Assembly: GCA_019509895.1 (NCBI GenBank)
Contig: JAEKLK010000059.1
Span: forward strand, 1 to 6,625
Source of the DNA: Betaproteobacteria bacterium
GTDB taxonomy: Bacteria > Pseudomonadota > Gammaproteobacteria > Burkholderiales > SG8-39
Length of the DNA stretch: 6,625 nucleotides
Reading direction: 5' to 3'
Positions 1 through 5,560 of this stretch are shown piece by piece. Under the pieces are notes generated by a model. The model was not told where the DNA came from. It did not search any database and was given only the letters and a program-made list of their open reading frames with translations. The translations under genes and the position numbers were made by a program. Numbering within the stretch: the stretch's first letter is position 1; the number at the start of each line of letters is the position of its first letter.

Positions 1-427
1 AAAACCCGCTCGAACTCGAACGGCTGGCGCTCATTCCGCCCACGTTCGATTCGGTCTTCGCCTCGATGACGCCGCCGTTGCCGTAAAGGTCGATCGGTCC
101 GAGCGGGAAGATCAGCAGACCCGCGGCGTAGGCGCCGTGGAGCTTGAACTCGGCATGCTGTCCGCCCACATCCTGCGACGGCTTGCCGAAATCGACATAG
201 CCGCCCTCCACCGCGAGGTCGACGATGGGCAGCATGCCGAAGCGGTAGCCGACGAACGCCTTGTAGGCGGCGTGGTCCGCATCGAACTCGCCGGCCGACG
301 TGCTGTCCTTGACGCTCGCCTGGCCGACGCCGCCGCCAAGATAAAGCCCGCCTTCGGCGCGGGCCTGGAAAGCGGCCACGCCGCAGACCAATATCCCTGC
401 GGCGAGCAGCCATTGCTTCGCATTCAT
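1..427 (-). CDS. OmpA/opacity-like outer-membrane beta-barrel protein, 3' part cut off by window edge
   Basis: The 142 visible residues begin MNAKQWLLAAGILVCG and form a classic signal peptide, with a likely cut after residue 24 in the QARA-EGG context. The mature part alternates polar and hydrophobic residues, with glycine/aromatic strand motifs (GGLYLGGGVGQ, FVGYRFG, EGGYVDFG, HGAYAAGLLIF). This is the pattern of small 8-stranded OmpA-like or opacity-type barrels of the outer membrane. The ATG start overlaps the stop of the preceding coiled-coil gene as ATGA, and AAGGA lies about 6 bases upstream, so the two are probably translationally coupled. No soluble domain is visible, and the C-terminus lies beyond base 1. 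The family is inferred from strand pattern and signal peptide; the exact function (porin, adhesin or structural) cannot be told. Confidence 0.75.
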   Translation of the reverse strand, partial: MNAKQWLLAAGILVCGVAAFQARAEGGLYLGGGVGQASVKDSTSAGEFDADHAAYKAFVGYRFGMLPIVDLAVEGGYVDFGKPSQDVGGQHAEFKLHGAYAAGLLIFPLGPIDLYGNGGVIEAKTESNVGGMSASRSSSSGF

Positions 428-729
428 GGCTTGTCCTTGTTCTTGCTGTCGAAGCCGGCGCGCGCTTTCTCGAACGCGTCCTGCATGCTCTTGAGCGCAG
501 TGTCGGCGCCGCGCGCGAGCTGGCTCCACGCATCCATCGATGCCGCCTGGACGCGCTTCATCTCGTCGATGGCGTGGTTGCGCTGCTCCCGGAATTTTTC
601 CAGCTGCGCTGCGTATCCGGCCTTGGCATCCGCCTGGGCCTGCTTTGCGCGCTCCTCGAGCTTGGCCGCCTCACTGCTCCAGCGGTCGATGTGCGACTTC
701 AGCTTCTCGACGTACTCGTCACGGTTCAT
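424..729 (-). CDS. Small coiled-coil protein, sll1863-type stress-response family
   Basis: This is a 101-residue, highly charged, almost entirely helical protein. It opens with MNRDEYVEKLKSHIDRWSSE and is rich in A, K, E, Q and R in heptad-like spacing up to about residue 92, ending in a lysine-rich tail. It has no signal peptide or membrane segment, so it is probably cytoplasmic. The opening (DEY-x3-L-x3-ID-W) and the later Trp in an AxxxAW motif resemble proteins annotated as the sll1863 stress-response family, whose molecular function is poorly known. The start is well supported by AAGGAG 6 bases before the ATG. Its stop overlaps the start of the next gene (ATGA). A palindromic element shared with the mscS block lies about 58 bases upstream. 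It could instead be an unrelated coiled-coil protein. Confidence 0.75.
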   Translation of the reverse strand: MNRDEYVEKLKSHIDRWSSEAAKLEERAKQAQADAKAGYAAQLEKFREQRNHAIDEMKRVQAASMDAWSQLARGADTALKSMQDAFEKARAGFDSKNKDKP

Positions 730-735
730 CGCGGT

Positions 736-741
736 CTCCTT
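736..741 (-). promoter_or_regulatory. Strong ribosome binding site of the coiled-coil gene
   Basis: Read on the minus strand this is AAGGAG, ending 6 bases before the ATG at 729. It is the best Shine-Dalgarno sequence in the window and fixes the start of the small coiled-coil gene. Most other genes here rely on overlap with the gene before them. Confidence 0.8.
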
Positions 742-760
742 TACCCGGTCAGTCTGATCG

Positions 761-776
761 CGCCGGCCGGCCGGCG
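761..776. repeat. Perfect 16-base GC palindrome in the leader of the coiled-coil gene
   Basis: CGCCGGCCGGCCGGCG is its own reverse complement. It lies between the GGACC-AA-GGTCC element and the ribosome binding site of the coiled-coil gene. In RNA it could fold into a 6-base-pair stem with a CCGG loop. It partly overlaps the CCGNCGG half of the regulatory element. There is no T run after it, so it is not a standard terminator. It may be structural or a chance result of local GC repetition. Confidence 0.5.
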
Positions 777-793
777 GAATTGGACCTTGGTCC
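771..793 (-). promoter_or_regulatory. Conserved palindromic element, copy 1 (upstream of coiled-coil gene)
   Basis: On the minus strand this reads GGACCAAGGTCCAAT, one variable base, then CCGCCGG. The core is the inverted repeat GGACC-AA-GGTCC at 782-793. The same 23-base element recurs at 4132-4154 with 21 identical positions, in the same orientation and also ahead of a gene block. Its centre is about 58 bases before the start codon at 729. One end overlaps the TAG stop of the BamA-like gene. The repetition, symmetry and placement suggest a binding site for a dimeric regulator or a promoter component. The regulator is unknown and no clear -35/-10 pair is visible. Confidence 0.65.
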
Positions 794-1944
794 TAGCGCC
801 AGGCCGAGCCGGCCTGTATGTACAAAGCGGTGTCCTCGGGTCCGCGGGCGATATCCAGTCCGGCGTAGAGGCCGAGGCGCCGGGCGACGAGATAACGAAA
901 GCCGGCGCCCCAGGCGGTGATGTTGTCAGCTTCGCCAAAGGTCGTGCGCGTGCCCCACGCCCGGCCGATGCCGGTGAAGCCGATGAGCGCCCAGCGCGGC
1001 GTGAGGTTCCAGCGCAGCTCGACCTCCGCCGCGGCGGTTCGCTCGTCCTGGTAGCGCGCCACCGGCACGCCCCGCAGCTCGATGAAGGGCAGCTGGTAGA
1101 ACGGCACGTCGCCGCTCACGCTGCGCGTATCGATGCGGCCGCCGAGCACGAAGCGCTCGCCGAGCGGCATATAGCCGAAGGCCTGCGCGCGATAGGTCTG
1201 ATACTTGTTGTCGCTCCCCCACTCCGGCGAATAGAAGATCGCCTCGAGGCTGCCTTTCCAGCCGGCCGACGCGGTGAAGAAGTTGTCGCGCGAGTCATGC
1301 TCGATCGAGCCGCCGAGCCCGGAGCTCGTGAGCTGGCGCGAGGGATTGGGCAGGATCGGCTGCGGACGCGACGAATCGAAAGTCGCGTCGAGGTCGAAGT
1401 AGATCCAGCGTGCCACGAACCAGGTGTTGGTCTCGCCAAGGCGCCGGTAGAGCTGCTGCGACGAGAGCACGCCGTCGACGTTGTAGCTGATCTTCTGCTC
1501 GCCCGTGCCGAGGCGGCCGCCGGCGCCGTAGAAATCGAGGTTGATATCGGGGAGCCCGACGAAGCCGCGCCAGCGCCAGTGGTCGTTGTCGAAAGTGACC
1601 AGCCCACCCGCGCCCGCGACGCGCGTGCCGTTCTCGGTGGCGGCGAACGCCGCGAGATAGATGTCGGGCGGCGTGAGGCGCTCGCCCGGCGCCACCTTGG
1701 CTCCGCGCTCGCGAAACGATTCCCGGAAGAATACAAGCGCTGCGCCAGCGCCGTAGCCCACGGCCGGCTCGGTGATGACGATCGGCACCGGCAGGAAGCC
1801 CTTCCGGTCGAGCAGCCATTCCGAGGCGTCGAAGGCGCCGTCCTCAGGATCCTTGAACGCACTGCGGCTATCTTTCTCCTGCGCGAGCGCCGGCCAGGTG
1901 AGCGCCAGCGCGGCGACGCAGCCCAGTCGGGCGAGCAGCGTCAG
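793..1944 (-). CDS. BamA/TamA-like outer-membrane beta-barrel protein without POTRA domains; probable CTG start
   Basis: From the CTG at 1944 the protein has 383 residues. Residues 1-21 are a convincing signal peptide (LARLGCVAALALTWPALA, then QEKDS). A short linker ends in FLPVPIVITEPAVGYGAGAA, a motif I associate with the BamA/TamA-related surface-antigen (Omp85) barrel family. The rest is barrel-like, with repeated strands and glycine turns (FVGLPDINLDFYGAGG, GLGGSIEHDSRDNFF, FVLGGRIDTRSVSGD) and an aromatic near the C-terminus (GSAWR). There is no room for POTRA domains. No in-frame ATG, GTG or TTG exists between the CTG and the GTG at 1788, which would remove the signal peptide and start inside the conserved motif. 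The CTG overlaps the mscS TGA as CTGA, copying the usual coupled ATGA arrangement. The family call is firm; the start is an inference. Confidence 0.8.
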   Translation of the reverse strand: MTLLARLGCVAALALTWPALAQEKDSRSAFKDPEDGAFDASEWLLDRKGFLPVPIVITEPAVGYGAGAALVFFRESFRERGAKVAPGERLTPPDIYLAAFAATENGTRVAGAGGLVTFDNDHWRWRGFVGLPDINLDFYGAGGRLGTGEQKISYNVDGVLSSQQLYRRLGETNTWFVARWIYFDLDATFDSSRPQPILPNPSRQLTSSGLGGSIEHDSRDNFFTASAGWKGSLEAIFYSPEWGSDNKYQTYRAQAFGYMPLGERFVLGGRIDTRSVSGDVPFYQLPFIELRGVPVARYQDERTAAAEVELRWNLTPRWALIGFTGIGRAWGTRTTFGEADNITAWGAGFRYLVARRLGLYAGLDIARGPEDTALYIQAGSAWR

Positions 1945-4103
1945 GCGGCCTGCTCGCCGGTGATGGAGGGTAGCCGCGTGGCGGCCGCAGCGACCGCGAC
2001 GTCGCCGCCGCCCGCGATCTGCACCGTCGGGAACGCGAACTTGATGCCGTTCGCGTCGAAGGCCTTCTTGATCAGGGCATAGGCCTTGCGCTTCAGTCCG
2101 AACTGCTTGTCGCCCGGCCGCGTCATCATCTTCATGCGCACCTGGATGGCGAAGTCGCCGAACTCCTCGACGCCCTGCATCTTCAGCGGATCGAGAATGG
2201 TGTCCTTGTATTCCGGGTCCTCGGCGAGCTGCTGGCCGATCTTCTTCACCAGCTTTCTCGTCTTCTCGAGATCGCTGTCGTAGGTTATGCCGATGGTGAA
2301 CTTGTGGATCACCCAGTCGCGCGCCAGGTTCTGTACGCCGCGCAGCTCGCCGAACGGCACCACGTAGATCGGCCCGCGGTGATGGCGCAGCTTGACCGAG
2401 CGCAGGCCGATCAATTCCACCGTGCCCTTGTAGTTGCCGCTCTGGATGTATTCGCCGACGCGGAAGGCGTCGTCGAGGATCATGAACACGCCCGTGATGA
2501 TGTCGCGCACCAGTGTCTGCGCGCCGAAACCGATGGCGAGGCCGAGGATGCCGGCGCCCGCGAGCAGCGGAGCGATGTTCACGCCGAGGCCCGAGAGCAC
2601 CAGCATCACGGTGGAAGCGATCAGGCCGGCGACCAGGAAGACGCGCGCGAGCGGCAGCAACGTGCGCACGCGCTGGCTCGGCTCGATGCGCACGCCGTTC
2701 ACTTCGTGCACCTCGAGCCGCCGGTCGATGGCGATCTTGATGAACTGCCAGCCGAGCACCGCGACGGCAAAGGCCGCCACGAGGTCAAAGCTCGCGCTCA
2801 GCAACGCCTGGCGCAGCCGGGCCTGCCATTCGAAGAGCTGGAAGCCCCACAGCTCGTTGGCCGCGGTGAACAGCATGACCGCGACGAGCACGCGCATCGC
2901 CCAGCGCAGCGGCTGGCCGACCGTCTGGCGCCGCAGCGTGCTGTCGGCCGGCGCCTCGCCGACGATGTCGTCGATGGCGCGCCCGATCCAGTAGTCGAGC
3001 AGCGGGAAAGCGAGCAGGATGCCGAGCGACGCGGCCGCGGCGCCGGCGTGGCTCGGCCGGCCCTCCAGCAGCGCCATCGCCCAGAAGAACCACACGCCGG
3101 CGACGTAGAGCGCTGCCGCGGCCCGCCAGGCACGCCCCAGCGCGCGCGCGGCGAGGATCATGGCGATCGACGTCATGCCGATCAGCGTGCCGGCGATCAG
3201 CTTCAGCATCATCTCCGGCGGCCCCTGTACGCCGGCGTGGATCAAGAGCTGGGCGGTGAGCGGGCCGAATACGGTAACTGCCGCTACCGCGACAAGGCCT
3301 CGGTAGAGAAAATTCGCGTTTTCGTCGGAGAGCGGCAGTCGCCGCAGCGGCGCTGCGCGTGGCGCGAGCACGAGGCGAAGCAGCACCGCCGCACCCGCGA
3401 GCAGGATGGCGCCGGTGACATAGGCCACCACGAACGTTCGTCCGGCGGTGCCCACGCGGGTCAATGCGACGGCCAACAGGAAGGCTACCAAGGTGAAGGC
3501 AAGCCAGCGCAGGAGATCGAGCGCGAAGCGCAGGGCCGCCGCGGCGAGACGCGACGCGGTGCTGGCGTGATTGCCGATCGCGAGCTCGAATCCGTGCAGA
3601 CGCAATGCCCGCCGAACCGCATGCGATGCGCCGGCACCCGCCAGCAGCACGAGCGCAAGCACAGCCAGTGCCTCGGCACCCAACAGGCGAGGTGCGGCGG
3701 CGGAAAGCGCGGCGGGCAGCTGCGCGAAGCCCTGCGTGGCCACAGCCTTGCGATCGCCGCCATCGAGCTTCGTCGACTCGAGCGTTCCTACCAGGCCCAT
3801 GAGCCACGGCCCGAAGCCGCGCTCCTCGTTCTCGGGCGGCCTCGCTTGCCGCTTTGCATTCGCGTGCAGCTGCTGCGCGAGAAGCGCGCGCGCCTGGGCG
3901 TCGGTCAGCTTCGCGAGCAGTGCGTCGGCCTGCTCCGGCGTCAGCGTCTCCGGAACTTCAGGCAGCGCGGGCGGTGCGGCTTGCTTTTTCTCGGCGCCGA
4001 TAGCGAGACAGGCCGCCGCGAGCAGCCAGGCGACCAGGCAGACGCGAAAAAGCGCCGGCGCAGCGCGGAATGGGAGCGCTGCGCCGGCCACCAGAGAGAA
4101 CAT
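1941..4103 (-). CDS. Large MscS-family mechanosensitive ion channel
   Basis: This 720-residue inner-membrane protein probably opens in response to membrane tension during hypo-osmotic shock. Residues 14-37 look like a signal peptide or first membrane helix, followed by a predicted periplasmic helical stretch (about 38-135). Around ten further hydrophobic segments lie between about 143 and 505. The MscS signature follows: the Gly/Ala-rich pore helix LLAGAGILGLAIGFGAQTLV (513-532), then RDIITGVFMILDDAFRVGEYI, and the beta domain with GTVELIGLRSVKLR (560-573). The C-terminal alpha/beta domain runs to about 697. Its size and extra helices match the large YbiO/MscM-like branch rather than the roughly 286-residue MscS. 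An in-frame TGA about 8 codons upstream leaves ATG 4103 as the first start, although no clear Shine-Dalgarno precedes it. The stop overlaps the BamA-like start. Confidence 0.93.
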   Translation of the reverse strand: MFSLVAGAALPFRAAPALFRVCLVAWLLAAACLAIGAEKKQAAPPALPEVPETLTPEQADALLAKLTDAQARALLAQQLHANAKRQARPPENEERGFGPWLMGLVGTLESTKLDGGDRKAVATQGFAQLPAALSAAAPRLLGAEALAVLALVLLAGAGASHAVRRALRLHGFELAIGNHASTASRLAAAALRFALDLLRWLAFTLVAFLLAVALTRVGTAGRTFVVAYVTGAILLAGAAVLLRLVLAPRAAPLRRLPLSDENANFLYRGLVAVAAVTVFGPLTAQLLIHAGVQGPPEMMLKLIAGTLIGMTSIAMILAARALGRAWRAAAALYVAGVWFFWAMALLEGRPSHAGAAAASLGILLAFPLLDYWIGRAIDDIVGEAPADSTLRRQTVGQPLRWAMRVLVAVMLFTAANELWGFQLFEWQARLRQALLSASFDLVAAFAVAVLGWQFIKIAIDRRLEVHEVNGVRIEPSQRVRTLLPLARVFLVAGLIASTVMLVLSGLGVNIAPLLAGAGILGLAIGFGAQTLVRDIITGVFMILDDAFRVGEYIQSGNYKGTVELIGLRSVKLRHHRGPIYVVPFGELRGVQNLARDWVIHKFTIGITYDSDLEKTRKLVKKIGQQLAEDPEYKDTILDPLKMQGVEEFGDFAIQVRMKMMTRPGDKQFGLKRKAYALIKKAFDANGIKFAFPTVQIAGGGDVAVAAAATRLPSITGEQAA

Positions 4104-4131
4104 ACGCAGCCACGGTAGTCAAAGCCGGGGA

Positions 4132-4156
4132 CCGACGGTATTGGACCTTGGTCCAA
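4132..4156 (-). promoter_or_regulatory. Conserved palindromic element, copy 2 (upstream of mscS)
   Basis: On the minus strand this reads TTGGACCAAGGTCCAA, a 7-base-arm inverted repeat around a central AA, then T, one variable base and CCGTCGG. It lies in the 63-base gap between the topoisomerase stop and the mscS start, with its centre about 45 bases before the ATG at 4103. It matches copy 1 at 771-793 in 21 of 23 positions. The outer TT/AA pair extends the symmetry here but not in copy 1. An operator or activator site for the mscS block is the simplest reading. A hairpin role is less likely because no T run follows. Confidence 0.65.
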
Positions 4157-4176
4157 CGCCTGCTCGCTACAGGCGC
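4156..4176 (-). terminator. Weak hairpin spanning the topoisomerase stop codon
   Basis: On the minus strand CGCCTG and CAGGCG flank the 7-base loop TAGCGAG, which contains the TAG stop of the topoisomerase gene. A G-T pair can extend the stem to 7. There is no T run, and the next bases are the palindromic element. It could slow or protect the 3' end of the transcript but is not a convincing intrinsic terminator. Confidence 0.25.
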
Positions 4177-5225
4177 TCCTGCAGGAACTGGAGGATGAGG
4201 ATCTCGTCGCGCCGCAGCGCGGCATGGTGCGAGCGGCGCGTGTGGCGCTCGGGTTGGGGCTGCGGAATGGTATCGCCCATGAAGTAGGCGTCGATCAGCG
4301 CCGGATGCACATAGTATTTGCGGCACACGGCGCGCGTGTTGCCCAGACGCTCGGCAACGGCGTCGATCGCCGCGAGGACATTGCGGTTGGCCTCGCTCTT
4401 GCTCGCCGGCGCGCCGCGCCCGCGCAGCTCGCGCGCGGCGAGCATCGTGCCGCCCCAGGTGCGGAAGTCCTTGGCGCTGATGTCACGGCCGGCGATCGAG
4501 CGCAGATAGTCGTTCACATCATCCGATGAGATGAGGTGGCGCCGCCCGTGGCCGTCGCGATACTGGAAGAGCTCCTGCCCCGGCAGCTCGCGGCAGCGCT
4601 GGATGATGCGTGCGAGGCGCGGGTCGGCGACGGCGATAGTGTGCTCGACACCGCTCTTGCCGCGGAAGCTGAAGCGCAGCATCCTGCCGTCGATCTCGAG
4701 GTGCCGGCGGCGCAGCGTGGTCAGGCCGTACGAGCGATTGGCGCGCATGTACTCGTCGTTGCCGACGCGGATCAGCGTCTTGTCGAGCAGGCTCACCACC
4801 GTGGCGAGGATCTGCCGCCGGCTGAGATCAGGCGCGCGCAGGTCGCGCTCCAGCCGCGCACGCAGCCGCGGCAGCACCTCGCTGAATTCCAGCATGCGGC
4901 TGAACTTCGAGCGGTCGCGTGCGGCGCGAAAGTCGGGGTGATAGCGGTACTGCTTGCGGCCGCGCGCATCCGAGCCCGTCGCCTGGATGTGCCCGTTCGG
5001 GTCCGGGCAGATCCAGACATCGCTCCAAGCCGGCGGAATCGCCAGCCGGTTGATGCGCGTGCGCGCTTCCCGGTCGCTGATGCGCGCGCCGTCGGGCGAG
5101 TAGTAGGCCCAGCCGCCGCCCACGCGCCGGCGGCGGATGCCGGGCACGTCGGCCGTGACATAGCGCAGTCCGCGCGGCATCGCCGGCCGCCCGCGACGCA
5201 CGGGCGACGGCGCCGTCACTCGCAC
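4167..5225 (-). CDS. Bacterial DNA topoisomerase IB (poxvirus-like)
   Basis: This 352-residue enzyme relaxes supercoiled DNA by nicking one strand through a 3'-phosphotyrosyl link. The N-terminal DNA-clamp domain covers about residues 18-100 (GLRYVTADVPGIRRRR, then AIPPAWSDVWICPDPNGHIQ). The catalytic domain follows with the whole active set: Arg153 in IRVGNDEYMRAN, Lys190 in FRGKSGVEH, Arg255 in KDFRTWGGT, Asn296 in LGNTRAVCRKYYVHP and nucleophile Tyr305. The spacing between these residues equals that I recall for the Deinococcus enzyme, where Asn also replaces the poxvirus His. The start is uncertain: GTG 5225 has GAGG 10 bases upstream, GTG 5219 forms a GTGA overlap with the previous stop, and ATG 5180 would also keep the conserved N-terminus. 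It is probably translated from the same message as the small gene before it. Confidence 0.95.
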   Translation of the reverse strand: MRVTAPSPVRRGRPAMPRGLRYVTADVPGIRRRRVGGGWAYYSPDGARISDREARTRINRLAIPPAWSDVWICPDPNGHIQATGSDARGRKQYRYHPDFRAARDRSKFSRMLEFSEVLPRLRARLERDLRAPDLSRRQILATVVSLLDKTLIRVGNDEYMRANRSYGLTTLRRRHLEIDGRMLRFSFRGKSGVEHTIAVADPRLARIIQRCRELPGQELFQYRDGHGRRHLISSDDVNDYLRSIAGRDISAKDFRTWGGTMLAARELRGRGAPASKSEANRNVLAAIDAVAERLGNTRAVCRKYYVHPALIDAYFMGDTIPQPQPERHTRRSHHAALRRDEILILQFLQERL

Positions 5226-5560
5226 CGGTAGAAGGCCTCGCGGCTTGCGCGGCTGATCGCCTCGAGGTCCTCCGGATCGCTCGAGCGCTCGAGGCGCGGC
5301 TCGAGCTCGGCGAGCCGCTTCTCACGCCGCGCGGTGACGGGATCGCGATTGAGCGTGGCGAAGCGGCTTCGCAGCGCCTTGGCGTCCGCGTCGCGTCGCT
5401 CGGTTTCCGCCAGCAGGATCTCGCGCCGCAGATTGCGCTTCTCGCACTGCACCGGCTCGAGCTCCTTGCTGATGGCAATGAACTCCTGGGCCTCGTGACT
5501 CAGGGCGAGCGCCACGGTCGAGGCGGCGGCGAAGGCGGCGAAGAGCATGGCGCGCCTCAC
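5216..5560 (-). CDS. Small exported helical protein with two cysteines, function unknown
   Basis: I do not recognise this protein. From GTG 5560 it has 114 residues: an Arg-Arg N-terminus and a hydrophobic stretch (MLFAAFAAASTVALAL) that looks like a signal peptide ending near SHEA-QEF. A charged, helix-prone mature region rich in R, E, L and A follows. Two cysteines, Cys39 (PVQCEKR) and Cys113 at the very end (FYRCE), could form a disulfide in the periplasm. The GTG overlaps the stop of the glutamate synthase-like gene (GTGA) and has AAGG 5 bases upstream. ATG 5548, with GAGG upstream, is an alternative but loses the positive charges expected before an export signal. The reading frame continues upstream inside the previous gene, which is only an overlap artefact. 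The stop lies within the start region of the topoisomerase gene. Confidence 0.7.
   Translation of the reverse strand: MRRAMLFAAFAAASTVALALSHEAQEFIAISKELEPVQCEKRNLRREILLAETERRDADAKALRSRFATLNRDPVTARREKRLAELEPRLERSSDPEDLEAISRASREAFYRCE

Noticed and set aside
112..423. 103-codon minus-strand frame starting at the ATG at 423
   Set aside because: It is a different frame within the OmpA-like gene. The frame from ATG 427 gives a proper signal peptide and barrel strands and continues to the window edge.
574..2082. 502-codon open frame on the plus strand opposite the BamA-like gene
   Set aside because: It crosses a real gene boundary, is antisense to recognisable barrel and coiled-coil genes, and has low-complexity R/A/E-rich composition without recognisable motifs.
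2304..4118. 604-codon open frame on the plus strand opposite mscS
   Set aside because: It is antisense to a gene with clear MscS motifs. The product is rich in R, H, Q, E and A with no domain pattern, typical of GC-rich shadow frames.
4141..4156. Palindrome TTGGACCTTGGTCCAA as an intrinsic terminator of the topoisomerase gene
   Set aside because: No T run follows on the minus strand, and the same element recurs before another gene block with a conserved CCGNCGG flank, which fits a binding site better.
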